DNA of 64,000 nt from Marinobacterium aestuarii (GTDB lineage: Bacteria; Pseudomonadota; Gammaproteobacteria; Pseudomonadales; Balneatricaceae), in NCBI RefSeq assembly GCF_001651805.1, contig NZ_CP015839.1, forward strand, positions 3,410,001-3,474,000, in the 5' to 3' direction. The notes below the pieces were generated by a model. The model saw nothing but the letters and a program-made list of their open reading frames with translations. It did not search any database and was not told the DNA's origin. Shown here piece after piece: positions 9,725 through 18,549 of this stretch (its first letter is position 1; every line of letters starts with the position of its first letter). The position numbers and the translations under genes were made by a program.

Positions 9725-10525
9725 ATGAGCAACCTGCTAACCCGAATTCTGGAAAAAGTACGGGTAGCCTATGTGCAGGAAATGAAGGACAACGGCTGCC
9801 AGCAGCCGTACCTCACTGCCGAGCGCCTGTGTCACGAAAAACTGCATATTGATGGCGATGCCCTGGCGCGCATTATCGATGAGGACCCCACCCTGCTGGC
9901 CGCCCGAGCCAGCGATCTGGTGCAGGATCCCGGCGAGCGCGACAACCCCGCCGTGGGCGTCATTATCTGCTGCAATATCATGGCTGCGGCCCTCGATGGG
10001 CTGCTGACAGTAGCGGTGGAAAACGACTGGCTGAATGTCGACGATAGCGGCAACATCCTGGTGGATGACGATGAACTCGGTCAGCAGAGCGCCCAGACAC
10101 CGGTGGTCGACTACAGCCGCTCGCCAAGAGCACTGGAAAACGCCGGAAAGCCCGGTGTCAGTAGCCTGACACAGCTGTTCCAGGCGGCGGAAGCCGAATA
10201 CAGCCGACTGCTTGAAAACGAAGTCCACGACGCCTACCAGCTGGCCCTGAAGACCTCATCGGAATTTTCTGTGTTTGCACCCGACGACATAGCACCGCTG
10301 GTCGCCGAGAATCCGCTCCTGCTGGGTCTCAGGCCCGACGATATGGTGGATGCCGACCTGTTCGACGGCGACCCACCGGCGGGCATCATTATCAGCAGCC
10401 ATCTGACTCACATGCTGCTGCAGCAACTGCTGGAGCTGGCGTCTGAACGCGGCGCCCTGGCCCGGGACAGCAGCGGCCACCTTATCCTGCCGGATGAAAA
10501 CCAGACACAGCCCCAGCTGCATTAA
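9725..10525 (+). CDS. Unrecognised protein made of two tandem homologous halves
   Basis: I do not recognise this 266-residue protein. It has no signal peptide or membrane segment and is acidic, so it is probably cytosolic. The two halves look homologous: residues about 4-117 align with about 147-258 at an offset near 142. Matching pieces are DEDPTLLAARASDLV with AENPLLLGLRPDDMV, NPAVGVIICCNIM with PPAGIIISSHLTH, and DSGNILVDDDE with SSGHLILPDE. The start ATG at 9725 is preceded by GGAGAAGCGAC. It stands alone between the pump operon and the repeat region, with about 200 bp of possible promoter DNA upstream. Its function is unknown. Confidence 0.75.
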   Translation: MSNLLTRILEKVRVAYVQEMKDNGCQQPYLTAERLCHEKLHIDGDALARIIDEDPTLLAARASDLVQDPGERDNPAVGVIICCNIMAAALDGLLTVAVENDWLNVDDSGNILVDDDELGQQSAQTPVVDYSRSPRALENAGKPGVSSLTQLFQAAEAEYSRLLENEVHDAYQLALKTSSEFSVFAPDDIAPLVAENPLLLGLRPDDMVDADLFDGDPPAGIIISSHLTHMLLQQLLELASERGALARDSSGHLILPDENQTQPQLH

Positions 10526-10567
10526 GTCAGGCTGGGGCTGCGGAACTCGCGGGACAAGAAGCAAGGC

Positions 10568-10670
10568 GTGATTCGTGACTCGTGATTCGTGATTCGTGAT
10601 TCGTGATTCGTGATTCGTGATTCGTGATTCGTGATTCGTGATTCGTGATTCGTGATTCGTGATTCGTGAT
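10568..10670. repeat. 7-bp tandem repeat GTGATTC, 14.7 copies
   Basis: Fourteen consecutive GTGATTC units plus a partial GTGAT. The second unit carries one change (GTGACTC) and all others are identical. The array starts 42 bp after the stop codon of the duplicated orphan gene. Because 7 is not a multiple of 3 and GAATCAC creates no stop codon, all three minus-strand frames stay open across it, which yields false ORFs. Such a pure array is likely to vary in copy number. Confidence 0.97.
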
Positions 10671-10973
10671 CAGAGCATGCTGAAGACCAGTGATTGGCGC
10701 CAACCAGCACGGCCGCAGCCTGAAATGAGCGAAGCGAATTCCGGGAAATGAGCCCCAGGCGAATTTCGAGGCTATGCCTGCGAGTTTAGGGAAACAGTGC
10801 AATGTCTGCGACGTTCGAGCAGGTGGTCTAAGCATGTGTCCACTTTTGCGGGGTCACGTCAATTCAGGATCAGAACCTGGTGATGAGCGGGGTTTAGCGC
10901 TAGCCAGTATTTAGATAACGGTATAAATATGCGCACATAGAAATACCCCCATGCTCACAGTAGAGCAGACACA
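10671..10973. other. Gene-free interval with one dispersed repeat copy
   Basis: About 300 bp between the heptamer array and the terminator of the unknown minus-strand gene. Apart from the dispersed repeat at 10718-10791, I see no gene, RNA or clear promoter here. Confidence 0.6.
10718..10791. repeat. Dispersed intergenic repeat, copy A
   Basis: About 74 bp containing GCGAATTCCGGGAAATGAGC and GGCGAATTTCGAGG. It is nearly the same as 33201-33274 (roughly 85 percent identity by eye, one indel). Both copies lie in gene-free DNA. Confidence 0.8.
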
Positions 10974-11008
10974 ATAAAGGCGCTGCCCGAAAGGTACAGC
11001 GCCTTTAT
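10974..11008 (-). terminator. Hairpin terminator after unknown minus-strand gene
   Basis: ATAAAGGCGCTG and CAGCGCCTTTAT form a perfect 12-bp stem with an 11-base loop. It lies about 46 bp past the stop codon of the gene at 11055-11732. The A/T pairs at the base give a short T run in both directions, so it may be bidirectional. Confidence 0.7.
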
Positions 11009-11054
11009 GTTATTCGCAGAACCCGGCACCGCACTGGCACCAAGGCAAACAGAC

Positions 11055-11732
11055 TTAGTGCATGGTCATGCCGATAGGTGCCACAGCGGTCTTGTTCCGA
11101 TCAAAGACTTCACGCAACTCACTCAGCGGGCGCAGGCCATAATCGCGCGGATCAGCCGGGCGCTCGAGCCAGTCGAGACTCCAGATGCGGGTCATGAGCT
11201 CATATTCGCCGATCAGCGCATCCAGGAAGATCATCACCGCTTCAACCCGCGGATCCAGATCCAGCTCCTTGGGCACGTCATCCATGTAAACTTCAAGGCG
11301 CAGCTTGGCATCCACCAGACGCAGGGCAAACCAGTAGTCGGTCAGCTCGCAGTACTCGTCACCGACATTGATAAACCCGGGTACCGGATCATAACGGTGA
11401 TTGAATGCCTTGAACTGAATGCCACTGAGCTTGGGTGCCGCGCCCACCAGGCTCAGCACCATGCCGATGGATTCGGGATAACCATCACAGCCGAAAATCA
11501 TTTCCACCGGACCTTCATCTTCATCACGCTCGAAGTGAAAGGTCAGGTTCGAATCAATCTCGCGCAGGATATCGCTGTACTGATTCAGCAGCATATCGGC
11601 TTCGAAATGGCTTTCCTGCTGACTGTGCAGCAGCAGGTCGATCGTCTGTTCAACCTGCTGCCAGAAGTCATTAATCTGTTCGCGATTGTGCTTCATGATT
11701 TGAGTCGGATCGACCGCACTGCCGGTATTCAT
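11055..11732 (-). CDS. Unrecognised 225-residue protein coupled to dcd
   Basis: I do not recognise the family. The ATG at 11732-11730 overlaps the dcd stop codon (ATGA), so translation is probably coupled to dcd; an upstream in-frame start would lie inside dcd and is not needed. The protein is soluble, acidic and without a signal peptide. The first 60 residues look like an amphipathic helix bundle ([20 protein letters not shown]), followed by a beta-rich part with [20 protein letters not shown] and a C-terminal helical segment. The coupling suggests a role alongside nucleotide metabolism, but this is only positional evidence. Confidence 0.8.
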   Translation of the reverse strand: MNTGSAVDPTQIMKHNREQINDFWQQVEQTIDLLLHSQQESHFEADMLLNQYSDILREIDSNLTFHFERDEDEGPVEMIFGCDGYPESIGMVLSLVGAAPKLSGIQFKAFNHRYDPVPGFINVGDEYCELTDYWFALRLVDAKLRLEVYMDDVPKELDLDPRVEAVMIFLDALIGEYELMTRIWSLDWLERPADPRDYGLRPLSELREVFDRNKTAVAPIGMTMH

Positions 11733-12295
11733 GTTCGAGGTACTACTACGCCGGTCTGCCCCTGGTACTTGCCGTTGCGATCCTTGTAGGAGGTTTCGCA
11801 CACTTCGTCGGCACCCAGAAACAGCATCTGCGCCACGCCTTCATTGGCGTAAATTTTGGCGGGCAGCGGCGTGGTATTGGAAAACTCCAGGGTCACATGC
11901 CCTTCCCATTCAGGTTCCAGCGGCGTGACATTGACGATGATGCCACAGCGGGCATAGGTGCTCTTGCCCAGGCAAATCGTCAGCACGTCGCGGGGAATGC
12001 GAAAATACTCAACCGTGCGCGCCAGCGCAAAGGAGTTGGGCGGAATAATGCAAACATCAGATTTTACATCAACAAAACTGCCGGCATCGAAGTCCTTGGG
12101 GTCAACGATGGTGGAGTTGATGTTGGTAAAGATCTTGAATTCATCGGCGCAGCGCACGTCGTAGCCATAGCTCGAGGTGCCATAGGAGACGATCGGTCCG
12201 CGGTCGGTATGACGCACCTGACCTGGCTCGAACGGTGTAATCATCTCGCACTCTTGCGCCTGACGGCGAATCCAGCGATCGGATTTGATTCCCAT
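11729..12295 (-). CDS. dcd: dCTP deaminase
   Basis: Converts dCTP to dUTP, feeding dTMP synthesis; a homotrimer of the dUTPase fold. The start [11 protein letters not shown] at 12295 matches the family, giving the usual 188 residues. Recognisable motifs are [20 protein letters not shown], the active-site region [43 protein letters not shown] with the catalytic glutamate, and a C-terminal tail [13 protein letters not shown] that closes over the nucleotide. The gene lies 139 bp downstream of mrp, the same order as in Pseudomonas, and overlaps the next gene by 4 bases. Confidence 0.96.
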   Translation of the reverse strand: MGIKSDRWIRRQAQECEMITPFEPGQVRHTDRGPIVSYGTSSYGYDVRCADEFKIFTNINSTIVDPKDFDAGSFVDVKSDVCIIPPNSFALARTVEYFRIPRDVLTICLGKSTYARCGIIVNVTPLEPEWEGHVTLEFSNTTPLPAKIYANEGVAQMLFLGADEVCETSYKDRNGKYQGQTGVVVPRT

Positions 12296-12433
12296 AGGTT
12301 GTCCGTATGTCGTGAAATCTGAATGGCGCGGTATTCTACCGGTTTGCGAGCCGGCTGAACAGGCCAGTAGGAGCAGCACCGCGGGTTCGCTGTCGCTGTA
12401 ACCCGCCGCCGCCCCGGTTTTACCGGCTGCGAA

Positions 12434-13525
12434 TCAGTCGTTCTGCACCGATATATTCGGAAAGGCGCTGCCCTGGGTTGCATTGCGCTGCGCTATCTTG
12501 CCGGCCACGCGCCGCGCGATCTTCAGATAAGTCTGGGTGGCCTGTCCCTGCGGATCAGCCATAACCGTCGGCTTGCCGGCATCGGTCTGCTCACGAATCT
12601 GCAGTGACAACGGCAGAGCGCCGAGCAGTTCGGTATGGTACTGGCTGGCGATGCGGGCGCCACCACCGGCACCGAAGATATGCTCTTCATGACCGCAGTT
12701 GCTGCACACATGGGTGCTCATGTTTTCCACCACACCCAGCACCGCAATATCGACCTTGCGGAACATTTCGATACCTTTCTTGGCATCCAGCAGGGCAATA
12801 TCCTGCGGCGTGGTGACCACCACGGAACCGGTAACCGGCACCTTCTGCGACAGGGTCAGCTGAATGTCACCGGTGCCGGGGGGCATGTCGATAAACAGGT
12901 AATCCAGATCATCCCACAGCGTCTGCGTCAGCAGCTGTTGCAGGGCACCACTGACCATGGGGCCGCGCCATACCATGGGCGTGTTTTCATCGATCAGGTA
13001 GGCCATGGACATGGTCTGCATACCCAGCGCCTGAATCGGCTTGAAGTATTTTTCATCATCGGAATCAGGGTGCACGCCAGGCGCCACGCCCACCATCAGT
13101 CCCAGACTCGGACCGTAGATGTCGGCGTCAAGAATGCCCACCCGTGCACCGGCCTGAACCATCGCCAGCGCCAGATTCACCGTGGTGGTGGATTTGCCCA
13201 CCCCACCCTTGCCGGAAGCCACGGCGATAATGTTGCGCACGCCATCCAGGTTGCGCAGATTGCGCTGCGCCTGGTGCGGCTTAATATCCTGCTGGATTTC
13301 GACCTTGGCATCGAGGCCCGTTTCTGTCTTGATGCGCAGTTCAAGCTCGGTGCTCAGAGCCGCGCGGATATCGGTGCAGGGGTAGCCCAGCGTGAGGCTA
13401 ACGACGATACGCTCGCCCTCTTCGCGTACGCCACTGAGGGCGCCGGCACTGGCCAGATCCGTGCCCAGGTAGGGATCCTGATGCTGACTCAGGACTGCTT
13501 CAATGCGTGCGCGGGTTTGCTGCAT
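12434..13525 (-). CDS. mrp: Iron-sulfur cluster carrier ATPase Mrp/ApbC
   Basis: Cytosolic P-loop ATPase that carries and transfers [4Fe-4S] clusters. An N-terminal MIP18/DUF59 domain (about residues 3-80) precedes the deviant Walker A motif SGKGGVGKS at about 104-112, the DADIYGPS switch region, and a C-terminal CSNCG cluster-binding pair. I prefer the ATG at 13525 because GGAG lies 6 bases upstream and MQQTRARIEAVLSQHQDPYLG aligns with Pseudomonas Mrp. A GTG at 13576 would add 17 residues. The 363-residue length is normal. It is upstream of dcd on the same strand. Confidence 0.94.
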   Translation of the reverse strand: MQQTRARIEAVLSQHQDPYLGTDLASAGALSGVREEGERIVVSLTLGYPCTDIRAALSTELELRIKTETGLDAKVEIQQDIKPHQAQRNLRNLDGVRNIIAVASGKGGVGKSTTTVNLALAMVQAGARVGILDADIYGPSLGLMVGVAPGVHPDSDDEKYFKPIQALGMQTMSMAYLIDENTPMVWRGPMVSGALQQLLTQTLWDDLDYLFIDMPPGTGDIQLTLSQKVPVTGSVVVTTPQDIALLDAKKGIEMFRKVDIAVLGVVENMSTHVCSNCGHEEHIFGAGGGARIASQYHTELLGALPLSLQIREQTDAGKPTVMADPQGQATQTYLKIARRVAGKIAQRNATQGSAFPNISVQND

Positions 13526-13682
13526 GGGGGACTCCGCTCCTGTCGCCTGACGGCGACCAAATAATTTATCAAACACAATGCTATACCCTACTCTTTTGCT
13601 CGGGAATTATTCACGTTTTAAACGCTGCCGTCCAGTGCAGCCATGGAACCAATGCCCAATTACCACAGGGCCACAACCGCGC

Positions 13683-16600
13683 CTAACCGACTGCCGCTAC
13701 TGCATTGCCGGCCGCCTCACTCAGCTGCTGCGCCTGCGCTCGCGCAGCACCAAAGTCACGCTTGCCACTGCCGAGCAGCGGGATCTCGTCCACGGCATAG
13801 ATTTCGGATGGCTGCATCAGCGGCATCACTGTCTGCATTAACTGACTGCGCACCTGCTCGGGCTCCAGCTCCGAAGCCGCCATCAACAGCACCAGACGCT
13901 CGCCCTTGCGGGCATCGGGCAGCGCCACGGCCAGCAGGGCACAGTCCTGGGTATCGAGGCTCGCGGCTACGGCATCTTCCACTCCCTGCAGGCTGACCAT
14001 CTCACCGCCGATCTTGGCAAAGCGGGCGTAGCGATCCAGGATATTGAGAAAGCCTTCCTCATCCAGCCGGCCCTTGTCGCCGGTGTTGTACCAGCGCAGC
14101 CCGTCGCGCTCGATAATAGCCGCCGCCGTGCGCTCAGGATCATTCAAATAGCCCCGCATGATCTGGGTGCCACCGATCAGCACCAGGCCTGCCTCACCGG
14201 TGGGCAGCTCCGCCAGGGTTTGCGGATCCACAATACGCACGGTGGACCCCGGCAATGCCAGCCCCACAGTGCCATCGCGGCTGCCGTGTTGCACCGTCCA
14301 CCAGCGGGTATCCAGATGGTCCGGCAGATTCACCGTGGCCACAGGTGTGGTTTCAGTACAGCCATAACCCTCCAGCACCGGCACATGAAAGCGCGCCTCA
14401 AAGGCATCACGCACCGCAGGATCCAGCCGTTCGGCGCCGGCCACCATCAGCCGCAGAGACTGGAACATCAGCGGATGCAGCTTGCGATTGCGGGCATACA
14501 GACGCATGAAGGTCGAGGTGCCGCACATCAGGGTCGCCCTGAAACGCGCCACTCCCTTGCCGATATTCACCGCATCCGTGGGGTCCGGATGACACACCAC
14601 CGGAATCCCCTCGATCAGCGGCAGCAGACAGGTGACCGTCAGGCCGAAGGCATGAAACAGCGGCAGCGTCGCCATCCAGCAGTCATCATCACGCACATTG
14701 AGCACGTCCCCAATTTGCTTGATGTTGGACAGAATATTGCGGTGACTCAGCATCACCCCCTTGGGCGCGCCCTCACTGCCGGAGGAAAACAGAATCGCCG
14801 CGGTATCATCGACCCTGGCGCGCCGGCACAACCAGGCCTGCAGCAGCGTTACGGGCATTAGCTGCACCGCCGCCAGCATGGCCAGCGACTCACACTTGCC
14901 GAAGGACTCCTTCAGGTCTTCCATATAGAGCACCGTACGCCCGGCAAACAACGCCTGGGTATCGATGCCCCGTGCTTCGAGGCGCACCAGAAACTGCCGT
15001 GCCGTGACGATAGTTTCAAGCCCCGCCTGGTCAGCCGCAGCCAGCAGCGCCTGGGGCGAGGCGGTAAAGTTCAGATTCACCAGCGCCTTGCCGGCCATCA
15101 GGGCCGCCATATTGGCAATGGCACCGGCGCTGGAGGTCGGCAGCAACAAGCCGATATTGGTTCCCGCTGTGCGCTTGAAGCGCCGACTAAAGAGCGCACA
15201 GGCACAGAGCAGACGCCCATAACCCATGGGCGTGCCGCGCACATCGCTGATAGCCCACTCGGCCGGCGCCTGGCGCGCGGTGCGGATAAACGCCTTGGGC
15301 AGGGTTTCCAGGGTATCGGTGTAGCAGTTCCAGGCATGGATCGACAGTTCGAACACGCGCTTTTTCACCTGCTCGGCGGTGCTGTGCAGCGGTGCCGGCG
15401 CGCCAAAAGCAACAATCAGATCCCGTTTCAGGCCGTTGCGGCGGCTCGCCTGCAAGCGACTGCTTGAGCGCGAGAAGCGGCTGCCCCAAAGACCGCGTAG
15501 ATAAAAGGGTACTATCACCGCCCCTGCATCTGCGGCAATGCTTTCGCAGGCGCGCTCAAAACCCTTCTTGAAGGTCCCCAGCTGGCCGGTATGGCTGATG
15601 GAACCCTCGGGAAACAGGCACACAACCTTGCCCGCCTGCAGCAACTCGCTGACCCGCGCCAGCGCCGCACGGCTGTTGCCACCGGAGATCGGTATAACGC
15701 CAAACAGATCGAGAAAGCCGCGCAGGTACCAGCGCTCGTAAATACTGCGTTCCATTACAAAGTGCACATGCCGCGGACAGGCCATCTGCACCATGGCCCA
15801 GTCGAGCCAGCTGATATGATTGCCCAGCAGCAGGGTGCCGCGCCCATCCTCGGGGATATGCTCGAACCCCAGCACCTGCAGGCGATACTTGCGCTTGAGT
15901 ACTGCCGCCATTATCAGGCGAATCAGCGCCTCAGGCAGGGTAATGATGGCGAACACGGCACCGGCCACGGCCAGCAGCGCCAGACCGTAGAGTAGCCAGA
16001 GTCCGGAAATGCCGGCATAGGCACAGAGCACGGTCAGGCCGAGGAAGCTCAGCATGGCCACATTCTGGATAAAGTTGTTGCCCGCCAGAATGCGCCCGCT
16101 ATCGTGACGATCGGCATTGAACTGAATCAGGGCATTGAGCGGAATGATCATCAGGGCACCGAACAGACCGATCATCAGAAACAGCAGCGCCGAGAAGCCC
16201 AGGGACGCGGCATGGGGCAACAGCACCAGCCCCAGCGCCACCCCGCCGGCACCCAGCGGAATCAGGCCGGTATTGATATGGTGGCGCGACATGCGCCCGG
16301 CCAGCATGGAGCCTGCCATGATGCCGATGCCCGCCAGCGCCATGGTGCCCTGAATCACAAAGGTGTTCTGCTCGCCCAGGGTTTCCTTGGCAAAGGCCGG
16401 AAACACCGCCAGCATGACCTGGCTGATGGACCAGAAGGTCGCCAGGCCAATGATCGACAGCCAGATAGGCCTGATACCGGCGATATGGGACAGGTTGTTC
16501 GCAAGGGTACGGCCACGTCTGTACGCCGGCCAGTCAAACTGCAGACTGTTATCGGTCTGCGTCAGCGCCGGCAAGCGATGCGCCAGCACGGTTTCGAGCA

Positions 16601-17183
16601 CCGCACCCGCCACCAGGAACCAGCCCAGCGGCGCAATTTTCTGCACCACTTCGGCGGGGTCCTGCGGCAACTGCAGCAGCCCTTCAAGGCGCATCTCAAA
16701 CAATAGCGAGAACACGACTATGCCCGACAGTATCGCCACCATGGTAGCCGCCTGAATCCAGCCGTTACCCTCACTGAGACGACTGGTTCCCACCAGTTCG
16801 CGGATATAGCCGTACTTGGACGGCGAGTAAAACGCACTCTGCAACGCCAGCACAAAGGTCAGGCCGAAGGCCGCAACAAACCAGCCCTGGTAATAACACA
16901 GGGTAATAAGCAGTGTCACCAGCACCCCGGCCCAGGCAGAAAAGCGCATCACCCGGTGCTTGGGGTACTTGTCCGAGATAAAGCCCGCAGGCGTGAACAG
17001 CATGATGAAAGGCAGCAGGATCAGACCATTGACGACGGCGGTCAGCAGTATCTGTTGCTGGCCGTCAAAGGTCTTGAACAGGGTATTCTGGATAATGATC
17101 TTGTGACCCAGATCCACAAAGGCATTGATAAAGGCCACCGACACAAAGGCCAGAAACCCGCGCAGCTTGAAAAGTTCACTCAT
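13683..17183 (-). CDS. aas: LplT-PlsC-acyl-ACP synthetase fusion (Aas-type lysophospholipid repair protein)
   Basis: Three domains in one 1166-residue polypeptide. Residues about 1-400 are a 12-helix MFS carrier like LplT, which flips lysophospholipid inward. Residues about 430-620 are a PlsC acyltransferase with NHISWLD at 455-461 and a FPEGS block. Residues about 660-1166 are an AMP-forming acyl-ACP synthetase with SSGSEGAPKGV, the YGCTET block and YNTGDKG. In E. coli, LplT and Aas are separate and together re-acylate 2-acyl-lysophosphatidylethanolamine at the inner membrane. The start at 17183 overlaps the TetR stop codon (ATGA) and GGAGA lies upstream. Upstream in-frame codons fall inside the regulator gene. 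Confidence 0.92.
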   Translation of the reverse strand: MSELFKLRGFLAFVSVAFINAFVDLGHKIIIQNTLFKTFDGQQQILLTAVVNGLILLPFIMLFTPAGFISDKYPKHRVMRFSAWAGVLVTLLITLCYYQGWFVAAFGLTFVLALQSAFYSPSKYGYIRELVGTSRLSEGNGWIQAATMVAILSGIVVFSLLFEMRLEGLLQLPQDPAEVVQKIAPLGWFLVAGAVLETVLAHRLPALTQTDNSLQFDWPAYRRGRTLANNLSHIAGIRPIWLSIIGLATFWSISQVMLAVFPAFAKETLGEQNTFVIQGTMALAGIGIMAGSMLAGRMSRHHINTGLIPLGAGGVALGLVLLPHAASLGFSALLFLMIGLFGALMIIPLNALIQFNADRHDSGRILAGNNFIQNVAMLSFLGLTVLCAYAGISGLWLLYGLALLAVAGAVFAIITLPEALIRLIMAAVLKRKYRLQVLGFEHIPEDGRGTLLLGNHISWLDWAMVQMACPRHVHFVMERSIYERWYLRGFLDLFGVIPISGGNSRAALARVSELLQAGKVVCLFPEGSISHTGQLGTFKKGFERACESIAADAGAVIVPFYLRGLWGSRFSRSSSRLQASRRNGLKRDLIVAFGAPAPLHSTAEQVKKRVFELSIHAWNCYTDTLETLPKAFIRTARQAPAEWAISDVRGTPMGYGRLLCACALFSRRFKRTAGTNIGLLLPTSSAGAIANMAALMAGKALVNLNFTASPQALLAAADQAGLETIVTARQFLVRLEARGIDTQALFAGRTVLYMEDLKESFGKCESLAMLAAVQLMPVTLLQAWLCRRARVDDTAAILFSSGSEGAPKGVMLSHRNILSNIKQIGDVLNVRDDDCWMATLPLFHAFGLTVTCLLPLIEGIPVVCHPDPTDAVNIGKGVARFRATLMCGTSTFMRLYARNRKLHPLMFQSLRLMVAGAERLDPAVRDAFEARFHVPVLEGYGCTETTPVATVNLPDHLDTRWWTVQHGSRDGTVGLALPGSTVRIVDPQTLAELPTGEAGLVLIGGTQIMRGYLNDPERTAAAIIERDGLRWYNTGDKGRLDEEGFLNILDRYARFAKIGGEMVSLQGVEDAVAASLDTQDCALLAVALPDARKGERLVLLMAASELEPEQVRSQLMQTVMPLMQPSEIYAVDEIPLLGSGKRDFGAARAQAQQLSEAAGNAVAAVG

Positions 17184-17791
17184 GTCCGGCTCTCCCTGTT
17201 CAATCTCCAGCCATCCAGGTGGTAATCCACCAGGGTTACCAGCATCTGCTCCTGCTTGCCCTGGGGCGGCAAAAACAGCTTGTCCCGCAGCTGCAGAACC
17301 GCCACACCATGAACGCCACTCCAGAGCGTACGGGCGGTCAGTGCCAATTCCTCTGCAGAGACCTCTGGCGCCAGCTCGCCAAGGCAAAGCTCCAACTGCG
17401 AAAACAGCCGCCCAATAGACTCATTCAGCCAGGCCGGCACCTGCAGCGTTTCGGGTGTTCGATGCTCAAACAGCAGACTCCAGCGCTCGGGCCAGCGGGC
17501 CGCAAAGGCGACATAACAGAGCGCATAGGCCTTGAGTGCCTCGCGCGGCGCCAGCTCGCCCAGCGCATCAAGTTCATCCAGCAGCTGTTTAAGGGTGCGG
17601 GCATTCAGCTGCCAGCACAAATCATCAAGACTGCTGAATACCGAATAGAGGGTTGCGGCCGAATAGCCAATCTCCGCCGCGATGCGACGGGTGCTCAGTA
17701 CCGCTATGCCCTGCTCGTCCAGCAGGCGCTCGGCGGCACAGAGCGCGAGCTCGGTGAGCGCTTCACGGGAATGTTCTCGGCGTCGGGCCAT
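17180..17791 (-). CDS. TetR-family regulator of the aas fusion
   Basis: Predicted repressor of 203 residues. The N-terminal helix-turn-helix includes TRRIAAEIGYSAATLYSVFSSLDDL, and the C-terminal part (YALCYVAFAARWPERWSLLFEH, WSGVHGVAVL) resembles the WHG-type TetR ligand domain. It is translationally coupled to the phospholipid-repair fusion, so it probably senses a lipid-related or membrane-damage signal; this is inference from position. Two identical operator-like palindromes lie 30-70 bp upstream of its start codon. Confidence 0.88.
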   Translation of the reverse strand: MARRREHSREALTELALCAAERLLDEQGIAVLSTRRIAAEIGYSAATLYSVFSSLDDLCWQLNARTLKQLLDELDALGELAPREALKAYALCYVAFAARWPERWSLLFEHRTPETLQVPAWLNESIGRLFSQLELCLGELAPEVSAEELALTARTLWSGVHGVAVLQLRDKLFLPPQGKQEQMLVTLVDYHLDGWRLNRESRT

Positions 17792-17811
17792 GACTGCCTC
17801 CGCAGATCAAT

Positions 17812-17867
17812 TGTTTAATAAACAGTGTTCAGGAATAAAGGCGAGATTACTAAACAGTGTTCAGGAA
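17812..17867. promoter_or_regulatory. Paired operator candidates for the TetR/aas operon
   Basis: A 17-bp direct repeat TAAACAGTGTTCAGGAA occurs at 17819-17835 and 17851-17867, 32 bp apart (three helical turns). Each copy contains the palindrome AACAGTGTT. The first also overlaps the 13-bp palindrome TGTTTAATAAACA at 17812-17824. The position just upstream of the regulator's start codon fits autoregulated TetR binding. Confidence 0.6.
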
Positions 17868-18060
17868 GTAAACACAGACCCGCAAAAAAACCGGCACCCC
17901 TCGAAATCACCCGTCATGGCGAAGGACGACCCAATGCTGGGACCCTGATAAATCCGCGCTTGATTTTAGGCGCTAAAAGCCTGTATTTTTTGCCCAACCC
18001 TTCCATAATAGGCGACAGGCATTTTCGCCCCTCGCTGCTACGCAAAAAAACCGGACATTG

Positions 18061-18450
18061 ATGAGCAATGACAATATAACCGAGTGGCTCATGTCACTCA
18101 GCATGGAAGAACTTCTCGACCTTGATTACAAACTCAAGGCGAAAATAAAGACAATGGCGCAGGAAAAAGCCGCAGAACAAGAACGCCTTGAACAGGCACG
18201 CCTGGAACAAATGCGCCTGGACAAGGAGCACCAGGAACGTCAGGAGCAGGAAGCGAAAGAGCGCGCCAAAACCACCCCAGGTGTCCGGCCACTGCCCACC
18301 AACCTGTACGCAAGTGTCGATCAGCTGGCGGCCAGCCAGGGTCTGGATATCAGTGGCCTGATGAATGAAATCGCCCGCAAGGCAGCCCAAAAGCCCAAAC
18401 CCAAGCCCAAAACCGGCTCGGGGCATAACTCGGGCAATGGCCGGCGCTAA
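18061..18450 (+). CDS. Small coiled-coil protein of unknown function
   Basis: A 129-residue, highly charged protein I cannot assign. Residues about 1-30 (NITEWLMSLSMEELLDLDYKL) may form an oligomerising segment, and residues 33-75 are a heptad-like Glu/Gln/Arg coiled coil (EQERLEQARLEQMRLDKEHQ). A short folded piece follows (LYASVDQLAASQGLDISGLM), then a basic tail KPKPKPK. The order of coiled coil then basic tail is reminiscent of H-NS-like silencers, but I see no H-NS DNA-binding motif. A TTG directly precedes the ATG. It is transcribed away from the TetR gene. Confidence 0.65.
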   Translation: MSNDNITEWLMSLSMEELLDLDYKLKAKIKTMAQEKAAEQERLEQARLEQMRLDKEHQERQEQEAKERAKTTPGVRPLPTNLYASVDQLAASQGLDISGLMNEIARKAAQKPKPKPKTGSGHNSGNGRR

Positions 18451-18472
18451 GCAGCACACTCAACTCCAGAAC

Positions 18473-18504
18473 GAAAAAACCGCCGCTCCCCAGGGGAGCG
18501 GCGG
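18473..18504 (-). terminator. Intrinsic terminator of the RidA/BCCT operon
   Basis: CCGCCGCTCCCC and GGGGAGCGGCGG form a 12-bp GC-rich stem. On the minus strand it is followed by a run of T. It lies 45 bp past the RidA stop codon and also just after the coiled-coil gene on the other strand. Confidence 0.85.
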
Positions 18505-18549
18505 TACGCAAAAATGATCACAATATCGCCAACCATTTAACGCTACTGA

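Noticed and set aside
10527-10835. Two minus-strand open frames translating as NHESRIT repeats
   Set aside because: They are produced by the GAATCAC array, which has no stop codon in any frame; no ribosome site, no family likeness.
13683-17183. Separate lplT and aas genes
   Set aside because: No stop codon or internal start separates the MFS, acyltransferase and ligase parts; the frame is continuous.
18061-18450. H-NS-type silencer
   Set aside because: Coiled coil and basic tail are suggestive, but no H-NS DNA-binding motif is present.
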